Shown here: piece by piece, positions 7,669-15,591 of the stretch | Layout of the letters: every line of letters starts with the position of its first letter | How positions within the stretch are numbered: position 1 is the stretch's first letter | NCBI GenBank assembly: GCA_017437285.1 | Contig: JAFSBM010000088.1 | Span: forward strand, 1-40,425 | Reading direction: 5' to 3' | From: Ruminococcus sp. | GTDB lineage: Bacteria > Bacillota > Clostridia > Oscillospirales > Ruminococcaceae | DNA length: 40,425 bases | Program-made: the position numbers and the translations under genes | The notes under the pieces: model-generated | Told to the model about the DNA's origin: nothing | The model's database searches: none | The model's input: only the letters and a program-made list of their open reading frames with translations

Positions 7669-9270
7669 TTATGATTTACGTGCATACTTTGGAAGCAGCA
7701 TTGGTGAAGCTGTTTCACTTGCTATGCCTGCATTTTCAAGTTCCTTGCTGAACTTTTCAATATGCTCCAGAGTGAGCTTTTCGGGAACTGCTGTTTCCTT
7801 TGCCTTTGCAGCCGCATTTTTTCCTGCATCTCTGCCGAATACGATAACATCAAGGAGAGAGTTACCCATAAGGCGGTTTCTGCCGTGGATACCGCCTGCT
7901 GCCTCGCCTGCGGCATAAAGGTTTTCAACATCAGTTGAACAATCAGCTGAAATATTCAGACCGCCATTCTGATAGTGAAGTGTTGGATAAACGAGAATAG
8001 GCTCTTTGCGGATATCAATGCCGTATTTGCCGAACATACGCATCATTGCAGGGATTCGCTTTTCAATTGTACCCTCGCCGTGCTTATACTCAATCATAGG
8101 TGTGTCAAGCCATACAGCCTTACCAAGTGAAGTTTCAATTCCCTTGTCACGCTCCTGACACTCACGTATAATTGAAGCCGCTGTTACATCACGGGTTTCA
8201 AGAGGATGCATAAATACTTCACCGTCAATATTTACAAGCTTTGCACCGAGAGAACGAACCTTCTCAGTAACAAGCGCACCGAAAATCTGTTCGGGATAAC
8301 CTGTACCTGTGGGGTGATACTGGAGAGTATCAGCATAGAGAAGTCTTGCACCTACACGGTAGCCGAGAATAAGTCCGTCAGCTGTTGCACCGTAGTGGTT
8401 TGATGTGGGGAATCCCTGATAGTGAAGTCGTCCTGCACCGCCTGTTGCAATGATTACTGTCTTTGCACGGGCAACAAGAAGTTCCTTTGTTTCCATATTC
8501 ATAAGAACCGCACCTGCTGCCTTGCCATTTTCGTCAAGGATAATTTCAACAGCCGCTGTAAAATCAATTACGGGAATACCTCTGTTAAGAACTTCATCAC
8601 GGAGTGTACGCATAATTTCTGCACCTGTATAGTCCTTTGCAGCGTGCATACGCTTGCGGGAAGTACCGCCGCCGTGAGTTGTTACCATTGTGCCGTCAGC
8701 TTCCTTGTCAAATTCAACGCCAAGTTTATTGAGCCACTGAATTGCTTCGGGAGCTTTTGTAACAAGATTTTTTACAAGTTCAGGCTTTGCGGCAAAGTGA
8801 CCGCCGCCAAATGCGTCAATATAGTGAATTGCAGGGGAATCATTGGGCTTATCTGCCGCCTGAATTCCGCCCTCTGCCATCATTGTGTTAGCGTCACCGA
8901 TACGAAGCTTTGTGACAATCATAGCCTTTACGCCAGCTTCGTCAGCCTCAATAGCCGCAGATGCACCTGCTCCGCCGCCGCCGATAATAAGCACATCTGT
9001 GTCATAATCGGGAGCATTGAGGTCAACGTCAGCAGCAGAAATTCTGCTCTTGCCCTGTAAAAGCTCTGCAAGCTGTGTAGGAACTTTATCGCCCTTGTTA
9101 ACACCTGCGGAAAGAACTGTAAATTCCTCCTGCTTATAGTCGGGGTGGAAAGTTGCAAGGAGATTATCCTTTTCCTCTGCTGTCATTCTTCTTGGCTCTA
9201 AATCGGCATTTGCAGCTCTTTTTTCAGCTACGATTTTTGCCAGCTCATTGAATTTTTCAATTTTATACAT
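7669..9270 (-). CDS. frdA: Fumarate reductase-type flavoprotein subunit (FrdA/TfrA-like)
   Basis: A 533-aa FAD protein that should reduce fumarate to succinate in the cytoplasm. The Rossmann motif VLIIGGGGAGASAA is at about residues 93-106. Catalytic-type elements follow: HPTG at 319, the RDV arginine at 360, HYQNGG at 432, and GRNRLMGNSLLD from 463. The family histidine that binds FAD covalently (H-T-x-A-x-G-G) is absent; the sequence reads NTMMAEGG near 128-135, so FAD should be bound non-covalently, as in methanogen TfrA and L-aspartate oxidase. About 90 residues precede the FAD domain and match nothing I recognise. GGAGGGG upstream fixes the start. It follows frdB by 12 nt. No membrane anchor (FrdC/FrdD) is nearby. 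L-aspartate oxidase is the main alternative, but nadA and nadC are absent. Confidence 0.83.
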   Translation of the reverse strand: MYKIEKFNELAKIVAEKRAANADLEPRRMTAEEKDNLLATFHPDYKQEEFTVLSAGVNKGDKVPTQLAELLQGKSRISAADVDLNAPDYDTDVLIIGGGGAGASAAIEADEAGVKAMIVTKLRIGDANTMMAEGGIQAADKPNDSPAIHYIDAFGGGHFAAKPELVKNLVTKAPEAIQWLNKLGVEFDKEADGTMVTTHGGGTSRKRMHAAKDYTGAEIMRTLRDEVLNRGIPVIDFTAAVEIILDENGKAAGAVLMNMETKELLVARAKTVIIATGGAGRLHYQGFPTSNHYGATADGLILGYRVGARLLYADTLQYHPTGTGYPEQIFGALVTEKVRSLGAKLVNIDGEVFMHPLETRDVTAASIIRECQERDKGIETSLGKAVWLDTPMIEYKHGEGTIEKRIPAMMRMFGKYGIDIRKEPILVYPTLHYQNGGLNISADCSTDVENLYAAGEAAGGIHGRNRLMGNSLLDVIVFGRDAGKNAAAKAKETAVPEKLTLEHIEKFSKELENAGIASETASPMLLPKYARKS

Positions 9271-9282
9271 ATCCGCCCCTCC

Positions 9283-9957
9283 TTACTTCTCAATCTCTCT
9301 TGTATTATAAAGCTCCTTGATTTCATCAATGGGCTTCTGCATAAGATTTTCGATAAGCTCCTCAAATGTGCCGTCCTTGATTTCCTTTACTCTGTCCTCA
9401 AGATGACCGCAGTCGGGAGCAAGATATTTACCGTTAAGACGGCGTGCAAGCATTGCAACCTGTGGGTGAGAAATTCCCGCAGGACAGCGTGATGAACAAA
9501 CTCCGCACATTACGCAGTCAAAGCTTTCCTCTGCACATTTCTCATACTCGCCACGCTGTGCATATGCGATATACTGCATTACATTAAGTTCCTGAGTGCA
9601 AGCCTTTGTGCAGGCATTACAGCCGATACAAGCGTAAATTTCGGGATAAAGCTGCATCATAATCTGCTCTGTGGGCTTGATTTCCTCAATGTTGTAAATC
9701 TGCTTTACAAGGGGGAAGAAAGGCAGGGTTGCAACATACATTCCCTCCTGAACCTCTGTCTGACAAGCAAGACAAGCATGAAGTTCCTGTTTGCCGTGAA
9801 TTCTGTAAATTGTAGCACAAGCACCGCAGAATCCGTTACGGCAGCCGCAGCCTCTTACAAGGTCATAGCCTGCATATTCCATAGCAGTCATTATAGTAAG
9901 TCCCTCGGGGACAGCATATTTTTTGCCGAAAAGATAGACATTAACCATATTTTCCAT
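9283..9957 (-). CDS. frdB: Fumarate reductase-type iron-sulfur subunit (FrdB/TfrB-like, no CCG domain)
   Basis: A 224-aa iron-sulfur protein. The N-terminal plant-type ferredoxin domain holds GCGCRNGFCGAC and CLAC for one [2Fe-2S] cluster (about residues 32-65). The C-terminal half has CIGCNACTKAC and CVMCGVCSSRCP for two [4Fe-4S] clusters. In SdhB/FrdB one of these would be a [3Fe-4S] site with a different spacing. The layout matches the front half of methanogen TfrB, but TfrB carries a C-terminal CCG (HdrB-like) domain that is missing here and is supplied by the separate HdrB. The start is ATG 9957, with AAGGAGGT 7 nt upstream; longer in-frame reading upstream has no such site. It should pass electrons from the Hdr/Flox proteins to the flavoprotein. 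Confidence 0.85.
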   Translation of the reverse strand: MENMVNVYLFGKKYAVPEGLTIMTAMEYAGYDLVRGCGCRNGFCGACATIYRIHGKQELHACLACQTEVQEGMYVATLPFFPLVKQIYNIEEIKPTEQIMMQLYPEIYACIGCNACTKACTQELNVMQYIAYAQRGEYEKCAEESFDCVMCGVCSSRCPAGISHPQVAMLARRLNGKYLAPDCGHLEDRVKEIKDGTFEELIENLMQKPIDEIKELYNTREIEK

Positions 9958-9970
9958 TGCAATTACCTCC

Positions 9971-10798
9971 TTAATATTCATCGGGAAGCTCGCCCAGTTC
10001 ATCATATCGGAACACGGGACCGTCCTTGCATACATACTTATTGCCGATGTTGCAGCGTCCGCATTTGCCAACTCCACACTTCATACGCAGCTCCATAGTT
10101 GTGTATACCTGAGTTTCAGAAAATCCCAGTTCTTTAAGTCCTGCAAGGGTAAATTTAATCATTATGGGAGGGCCGCACACAAGTACAGTCTTATTTGTGG
10201 AGGGCATAAGTTCCTTGACATAGTTTGGAACAAAGCCAACATGACCGTCCCAGCCCTCCTGCGGATTGTCAATAGTGAGGTTTACCTGAATATTGTCATC
10301 AGCCATCCACTCGTCGATTATCTCCTGATAATCCACCAAATCATCCTTGGAACGTGAACCGTAGACAATCTGCACATCACCATAATTTTCTCTGTTGTCA
10401 CGGACATAATTTATTACAGAGCGAAGTGGTGCAAGACCAATTCCGCCTGCAACAAAAAGCAAATCCTTGCCCTTTAATTCGGTTTCAACAGGAAAATAAT
10501 TTCCGTAAGGTCCTCTTATTGTAATCTGCTGACCTACGTCCATTGCGTGAAGCCATTCTGTAAGACAGCCGCATTTCTTTATGCTGAACTCCATAAACTC
10601 CTTATTTGTGGGAGATGAAGTGATAGAGAACATAGCCTCGCCAACTCCGGGGATTGAAAGCATTGCACACTGACCCGGCATATGCTCAAAAACCTTGCCG
10701 CCCTCAAGGGCATTTACTCTGAAAGTCTTTACATCGGGAGTATCCTGACGGACATCAGTAACAATGCCCACAAGGGGTATTAATGTATCATTATTCAT
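9971..10798 (-). CDS. floxA: FloxA: FAD/NAD(P)-binding oxidoreductase subunit with [2Fe-2S] cluster
   Basis: A 275-aa ferredoxin-reductase-like subunit expected to oxidise NADH and pass electrons to FloxB/FloxC. The N-terminal FAD-binding barrel includes MPGQCAML and FSITSSP (about residues 40-63). The nucleotide-binding domain has VAGGIGLAPLRS (117-127) and VCGPP. The C-terminal PyrK-like loop CGVGKCGRC...C begins at 241 and should bind a [2Fe-2S] cluster. Length and domain order match sulfhydrogenase gamma and anaerobic sulfite reductase B relatives, among which FloxA is defined by its neighbours FloxBCD and HdrABC. It starts directly at the floxB stop (1-nt overlap, TAATG), so translation is probably coupled, and lies 13 nt ahead of frdB. 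Confidence 0.87.
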   Translation of the reverse strand: MNNDTLIPLVGIVTDVRQDTPDVKTFRVNALEGGKVFEHMPGQCAMLSIPGVGEAMFSITSSPTNKEFMEFSIKKCGCLTEWLHAMDVGQQITIRGPYGNYFPVETELKGKDLLFVAGGIGLAPLRSVINYVRDNRENYGDVQIVYGSRSKDDLVDYQEIIDEWMADDNIQVNLTIDNPQEGWDGHVGFVPNYVKELMPSTNKTVLVCGPPIMIKFTLAGLKELGFSETQVYTTMELRMKCGVGKCGRCNIGNKYVCKDGPVFRYDELGELPDEY

Positions 10799-11817
10799 TA
10801 CTTATCCTCCAATGCTTTCATTACCTTGACAATATTAAGTGATACGGGACACTTTGAAAGACATCTTCCGCAGCCTACACAGCCGAATTCTCCCTCGTGA
10901 TTTGAGGGGTGATATACAAGCTTGTGCATAAAACGCTGTCTGAATCGTTCAAGCTGTGATGTTCTTGGATTTCCGTGTGCCATTTGTGTAAAATCGGAAT
11001 ACATACAGGAATCCCAGCAGCGGAAACGCTTTATGCCGTTTCCTGTATCATAGTCACGTATATCGTAGCATTGACAGGTAGGGCATACAAATGTGCAGGT
11101 ACCGCAGCCGATACAAGCCTCTGAAAGCTCTGCCCATTTCTCGGAATTGAAATGCTCCATAAGTCTTTCGCCGCCGAATGAATCGGTAGTGAGATTTGCA
11201 AGGGGCAGACGAGTCATAATTTCTCTTGCCTTTGCCTGAACCTCGGAAAGCTTTGTTACATCGCCCTCCTCCAGCATATCGGAAATTGAAGCCATAAACG
11301 CCTTTCCCTTATCGGTAAAGGGAACAAAGAAATAGCTTTCACCGTCAAAATATACGGAAGCATCTCCACCGGGAACAGTAGGATTTATGCCGAAAGTTGT
11401 GCAGAAGCAGGTTTCTTCGGGACGAGTACAAGCCATTGTCACGATTGTACCGTGTTCACGGCGGTTTTTATAGAACGAATCAACAGGCTCGGTTAAAAAT
11501 ACGCTGTCCAGAATTTCAAAGCTCTTTGCATCGCAGGCACGCACGCCGAAAACTACGAAATCCTCGTTTTCCTTACGGATATCCTTAACCTCGATAGTCT
11601 TTCCGCTTAACTTGAATTCCGCAAGATTTTCCGTCTGTGGGAAGAAGAAATCCTTTGCACTTCTCACGGTATTAAGTGCCTTGCTCAATGTCATTCCGCT
11701 TTCGTATTTCTTGTATTCAGCCTGCTTATCCTCACGGTCAACGGGGATATAGAGTGTCTTCTGTGAAGCAATTTTATCGAAAAGCTCATTTATTTTTTCA
11801 GCTGAAATTTTAAGCAT
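10798..11817 (-). CDS. floxB: FloxB: 4Fe-4S dicluster electron-transfer subunit
   Basis: A 339-aa iron-sulfur protein related to anaerobic sulfite reductase A and sulfhydrogenase beta subunits. The N-terminal domain includes VFGVRACDAKSF and CTRPEETCFC. The C-terminal half has two cluster motifs, CIGCGTCTFVCPTCQC (about residue 234) and CVGCGRCLSKCP (about 313). It should relay electrons between FloxA and the Hdr proteins. It shares one base with the floxC stop upstream and one with the floxA start downstream, so three consecutive genes are translationally coupled. This tight order is what is known for flox operons in other anaerobes. Confidence 0.85.
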   Translation of the reverse strand: MLKISAEKINELFDKIASQKTLYIPVDREDKQAEYKKYESGMTLSKALNTVRSAKDFFFPQTENLAEFKLSGKTIEVKDIRKENEDFVVFGVRACDAKSFEILDSVFLTEPVDSFYKNRREHGTIVTMACTRPEETCFCTTFGINPTVPGGDASVYFDGESYFFVPFTDKGKAFMASISDMLEEGDVTKLSEVQAKAREIMTRLPLANLTTDSFGGERLMEHFNSEKWAELSEACIGCGTCTFVCPTCQCYDIRDYDTGNGIKRFRCWDSCMYSDFTQMAHGNPRTSQLERFRQRFMHKLVYHPSNHEGEFGCVGCGRCLSKCPVSLNIVKVMKALEDK

Positions 11818-12788
11818 TACTCAACACCCCTTTCGTGAACGATTGAGGGTTCACAGTCATTTACATCATAATCGGTAAGGGGACATTTTGTAGTTCTGTC
11901 CGCACCTGCCTGAAATTCGCCGTAAAAGCTGTTTATATCCTTGATGAATTTTCTGTTGAGCAGGTGTAGAGGAATATTCACGGGGCAAACTCTTGTACAT
12001 TCGCCGCAGTCAGTACATCTTCCTGCAACGTGGAATGCACGGATAATATGATACATCTGCTCCTCAAAGCTGTCAGCAGCTGCTTTCTGTGCAATACCCG
12101 ACTTTGGATTGTCAAATACGCAGTTTTCACAAGTACAAGCAGGGCATACATTACGGCAGGCATTGCAGCGGATACACTTTGAAAGCTCTCCCTGCCAGAA
12201 ATCATAACGCTCCTGTGCTGTCATATTTTCAAGCTTTTCAACCATTTCAAAACGCTTGGAATTGAGAATTGTACCCTCATCGCCTATAAGCTCGTCATAT
12301 TCAACGTGGAGTTTGCTCTTGCAGTTAGAGCATTTTTCGCTTACAGCCTCGTAATACGGCATAGTTTCTGTGCCGTAGAGAGTTTCGATTTTAAGAGTAA
12401 ATCCGTCCTTGGAAACTCCTGTAATTCCGTTTATGCCCTTTGCCTTTATCTTTTCAACGTCAAGCTTCGGACCGCCCGGGATACCGATAACGTACACGTT
12501 TTCACGGATAATTCTATGCTCGTTCAGAAGCTGATTGAAGCTGTATGTATCGCAGGGTTTGAGGAATGCAAGAATTTTTCCGTCCTTGCGTGATTCTTTT
12601 ATGAGATATTTTGACAGATTAGCCTGTGTGAAATCGTCACAGACAAAATCTCTTTCAAGCTCCTCTGCTGATTCGAATACAGCAGGTGAGGAATCGTATG
12701 CAAATTCGCCCTTTTTCCAGCCCATCACACGATTTACCGTGCCGTCGGCAAGAAGCTCCTTTGCTCTTTTTATCATTGTTTCCTGCAT
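11817..12788 (-). CDS. floxC: FloxC: FrhB-like 4Fe-4S subunit
   Basis: A 323-aa soluble iron-sulfur protein. It has an N-terminal FrhB/coenzyme F420 hydrogenase beta-like region (FLKPCDTYSFNQLL, VIGIPGGPKLD), a Cys pair CSNCKS, and two ferredoxin-type motifs, CIRCNACRNVCPACTCENC (about residue 208) and CTDCGECTRVCP (about 260). It is the third electron carrier of the Flox module. The ATG at 12788 has GGAGGA 8 nt upstream; a second ATG at 12776 overlaps the floxD stop as ATGA and is an alternative start. It overlaps floxD by 16 nt at the first start. Confidence 0.83.
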   Translation of the reverse strand: MQETMIKRAKELLADGTVNRVMGWKKGEFAYDSSPAVFESAEELERDFVCDDFTQANLSKYLIKESRKDGKILAFLKPCDTYSFNQLLNEHRIIRENVYVIGIPGGPKLDVEKIKAKGINGITGVSKDGFTLKIETLYGTETMPYYEAVSEKCSNCKSKLHVEYDELIGDEGTILNSKRFEMVEKLENMTAQERYDFWQGELSKCIRCNACRNVCPACTCENCVFDNPKSGIAQKAAADSFEEQMYHIIRAFHVAGRCTDCGECTRVCPVNIPLHLLNRKFIKDINSFYGEFQAGADRTTKCPLTDYDVNDCEPSIVHERGVE

Positions 12789-13213
12789 CTCAGATCCTCC
12801 AATCTGCGGTTAGGGCCAAGCTTTCTTACATCTTCGGTAAACTGATTCATTACAGCTGCAAACTTTGCTCCCTCTGCGGCAGATACCCATTCAAGACGGG
12901 TTCTGTTACGCTCAATTCCGAGGAAGTCAAGCATACTGTAGAGAAGTGTAATTCTTCTTCTTGTGAAATAGTTTCCCGATGTGTAATGGCAATCTCCGGG
13001 GTGACAGCCGCATATAATTACGCCGTCTGCTCCCCTCTGGAATGCACGGAGAATAAAAATCGGATTAACTCTGCATGAGCAGGGTACACGGATTATCTTT
13101 ACATTTGCAGGGTAATTAAGTCTGTTTGTGCCTGACAAGTCTGCTCCTGCATATGAACACCAGTTACAGCAGAAAGCAACGATAACAGGCTCAAAATTTT
13201 CATTTACTTGCAT
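12773..13213 (-). CDS. floxD: FloxD: MvhD-like [2Fe-2S] adaptor between Flox and Hdr
   Basis: A 146-aa protein of the MvhD family, which in methanogens links the electron-donating module to HdrA. The invariant cysteines are in CCNWCSYAGAD (residues 14-24), VPCSCRVNP (about 43-51) and CGCHPGDCHY. The start is ATG 13213, chosen from GGAGGT 9 nt upstream; it overlaps the 3' end of hdrA by 10 nt. In some organisms mvhD is fused to hdrA, but here it is separate. Its presence between hdrA and floxC argues that the two modules form a single complex. Confidence 0.88.
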   Translation of the reverse strand: MQVNENFEPVIVAFCCNWCSYAGADLSGTNRLNYPANVKIIRVPCSCRVNPIFILRAFQRGADGVIICGCHPGDCHYTSGNYFTRRRITLLYSMLDFLGIERNRTRLEWVSAAEGAKFAAVMNQFTEDVRKLGPNRRLEDLRCRKQ

Positions 13214-15195
13214 ATTGCGTCTACCTCCGACATAATCTGGCTGTTTGAGAAGCCGTTGAGATCCATTGCTCCCGACGGACAAGCAACTGTACAAGCGCCG
13301 CAGCCCTGACATACAGCAGGATTAACGCTTGCCACACGACGGATAGCCGTTGTGCGGTCAGGCATTCTGAATTCCTTGTTCTCGTATGTAATTGCACCGT
13401 ATGGACATACCTTTTCACAGGAAGAACAGCCGTTGCACATCATTTCATCGCTGTGGGCAACACATGGGTTGCAGGTGATGCTGTTCTTGCAGAGAAGTCC
13501 GATAGCCTTTGCAGCTGCGGCACTTGCCTGTGCAACTGTTTCGGGAATATCCTTTGGTCCCTGACAAGCTCCTGAAAGGAAAATACCTGCTGTTGCGGAT
13601 TCCACAGGGCGAAGCTTGGGGTGGGCTTCGGTGAAGAAATCGTTTGTATCCATTTGTGTTGTAAGCATTGTTGCAAGCGGACGAGCCGTTTTATCAGGCT
13701 CAATTGCAGTTGCAAGAACAACCATATCAGCGTCAATGTGAAGCTGTTCATTTGTAAGCAAATCAGATGCCTGAACGTCAATTTTTCCGTCAGACTTTGG
13801 ATTTACCTTGCCAACCATACCCTTGATGTAGTGAACTCCGTACTGCTCAACGGCACGGCGGTAGAACTCGTCAAAGTTCTTACCCGGAGTACGCACATCA
13901 ATATAGAATACATAAACCTCTGTATCGGGATATTTCTCACGGATAAGCATTGCGTGTTTTGCGGTATACATACAGCAGATTTTGGAGCAGTATGGCTTAC
14001 CCTTTTCATCGTCGCAGCGTGAACCTACACATTGTACGAATACGATTGTGTGAGGGTGCTTTTTATCCGAGGGGCGAAGAAGTGTTCCGCCGTTAGGACC
14101 TGCGGCATTCATAAGTCTTTCAAGTTCAAGTGATGTAACAACATCGGGACACCAGCTGTATGCGAATTCGTCATACTTATCGGGCTTAATCGGATTAAAT
14201 CCCGTAGCAACTACGATTGCACCGTATTTCTGCTCTACAAAGCGGTCAGTCTGCTTGTAGTCAATAGCACCAACGGAGCATACCTTTGAACAAATTCCGC
14301 ACTTGCCGTTTTTCAGCATAAGGCAGTAATTGGGGTCAATTGATGCTACCTTTGGTACAGCCTGTGCAAAGGGAATATAAACAGCCGTTCTGTTGTCAAG
14401 TCCCATATTGAACTCATTGGGTACTTTCTTCATAGGACATTTCTCGGTACAAAGTCCGCAGCCTGTACACTTTGTTTCGTCAACATAACGTGCCTTTTTC
14501 TTGATTGTAACTGTGAAATTACCCACAAATCCCTTAACATCGCTGATTTCGCTGAATGAGTGGATTGTGATTTTTTCATTCTGTGCAGCCTCAACCATTT
14601 TCGGGGTAAGAATACAAGCAGCACAGTCAAGAGTTGGGAAAGTCTTGTCAATCTGTGCCATTTTTCCGCCGATTGTAGGCTCTTTTTCAACAATATCAAC
14701 TTCAAAGCCTGCCTCTGCAATATCAAGGGCAGTCTGAATACCTGCAATTCCGCCGCCGATAACCAATGCACGTTTTACAACAGGGCTTTCACCTGCGGTA
14801 AGAGGTGTATTGAGATGAACCTTGGCAATTGCAGCTTTACCGAGAACAATAGCCTTATCGGTTGCAGATGCAATTTCCTTGTGAATCCATGAACACTGCT
14901 CACGGATATTTGCAATTTCCACAAGATATGGGTTAAGACCTGCTGAAGCAGCAGCCTTTCTGAATGTATTCTCGTGCATACGAGGTGAACAGGAGCAGAC
15001 AACAACACCTGTGAGGTTATGCTCCTTGATTGATGCCTTTACTAAATCCTGTCCCGATTCGGAGCACATATACTGATAATCCTGAGATATAACAACTCCA
15101 GGTTCATTTGCAAGAGCTGCCGCAACTGCCTTTACATCAACGGTAGCTGCTATATTTGTTCCGCAATGGCAGACAAAAACACCTATTCTCTGCAT
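13204..15195 (-). CDS. hdrA: HdrA: FAD-containing heterodisulfide reductase subunit A (bifurcation site)
   Basis: A 663-aa iron-sulfur flavoprotein, normal length for HdrA. It begins with the N-terminal Cys domain (VCHCGTN, CSCSPRMHE) and continues with the FAD Rossmann motif VIGGGIAGIQ (about residues 145-154), TLDCAACILTPKM, an inserted ferredoxin (CTGCGLCTEKCP, CGICSKVC) and a second FAD-domain part (CVGSRCDDEKGK). The C-terminal ferredoxin has CNGCSSCEKVCP and CQGCGACTVACP. In Hdr complexes this flavin splits electron pairs between a high-potential acceptor and ferredoxin. The start has GGAGGAG upstream. It lies 12 nt after hdrC. Whether it bifurcates here cannot be read from the sequence, but all expected cluster motifs look present. 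Confidence 0.93.
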   Translation of the reverse strand: MQRIGVFVCHCGTNIAATVDVKAVAAALANEPGVVISQDYQYMCSESGQDLVKASIKEHNLTGVVVCSCSPRMHENTFRKAAASAGLNPYLVEIANIREQCSWIHKEIASATDKAIVLGKAAIAKVHLNTPLTAGESPVVKRALVIGGGIAGIQTALDIAEAGFEVDIVEKEPTIGGKMAQIDKTFPTLDCAACILTPKMVEAAQNEKITIHSFSEISDVKGFVGNFTVTIKKKARYVDETKCTGCGLCTEKCPMKKVPNEFNMGLDNRTAVYIPFAQAVPKVASIDPNYCLMLKNGKCGICSKVCSVGAIDYKQTDRFVEQKYGAIVVATGFNPIKPDKYDEFAYSWCPDVVTSLELERLMNAAGPNGGTLLRPSDKKHPHTIVFVQCVGSRCDDEKGKPYCSKICCMYTAKHAMLIREKYPDTEVYVFYIDVRTPGKNFDEFYRRAVEQYGVHYIKGMVGKVNPKSDGKIDVQASDLLTNEQLHIDADMVVLATAIEPDKTARPLATMLTTQMDTNDFFTEAHPKLRPVESATAGIFLSGACQGPKDIPETVAQASAAAAKAIGLLCKNSITCNPCVAHSDEMMCNGCSSCEKVCPYGAITYENKEFRMPDRTTAIRRVASVNPAVCQGCGACTVACPSGAMDLNGFSNSQIMSEVDAICK

Positions 15196-15207
15196 ATCTG
15201 CTCCTCC

Positions 15208-15591
15208 TTACTTCGTATATTTTCTGAATGCTGTGACAATAGCCTGCTGGGGCATATCTTCATCAAGCATATCTGGTATCATATCGGGGATAAGTCGGTT
15301 ATTCCCCTGCTTTCTTACAGCTGTAAGACGTACAGCCTCAACTACCTTTGCAGGCTCAACACCTCTTGGGCATCTCTCCACACAGGCAAAGCAGGTAAGG
15401 CATTTATAAAGTGACTCTGAATTGAGAAGCGGCTCTATATTGCCTTTTTCAACCATATATACAAACTGGTGGGGATGATATTCCATTTCATTGAAAGAGG
15501 GGCAAGCAGCTGTACATTTGCCGCATCTCATACATTTGCGGACATCAACTCCGCTTGTAATATCAATCCAGTCCTTATCGTACTTATTCAT
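15208..15591 (-). CDS. hdrC: HdrC: 4Fe-4S heterodisulfide reductase subunit C
   Basis: A 127-aa two-cluster ferredoxin-like protein with CMRCGKCTAACPSF and CLTCFACVERCPRG, each a full [4Fe-4S] motif. It carries electrons from HdrA to HdrB. Its short length and position between hdrB and hdrA are typical. The start ATG 15591 follows AAGGAGG, and the gene overlaps the hdrB end by 8 nt, which suggests coupled translation. Confidence 0.93.
   Translation of the reverse strand: MNKYDKDWIDITSGVDVRKCMRCGKCTAACPSFNEMEYHPHQFVYMVEKGNIEPLLNSESLYKCLTCFACVERCPRGVEPAKVVEAVRLTAVRKQGNNRLIPDMIPDMLDEDMPQQAIVTAFRKYTK

Noticed and set aside
8422..9060. A 212-aa plus-strand cysteine-rich open frame opposite frdA
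   Set aside because: It lies wholly antisense to a well supported gene, has no ribosome site, and its cysteines come from antisense Ala/Thr codons. Similar antisense frames over fumC, icd, acn, hdrA and lon were dismissed for the same reason.
7669..9270. L-aspartate oxidase (NadB) for the flavoprotein
   Set aside because: The fold is shared and the covalent-FAD histidine is absent, but there is no nadA or nadC, and the gene follows an FrdB-like subunit and a fumarase. Kept only as an alternative.
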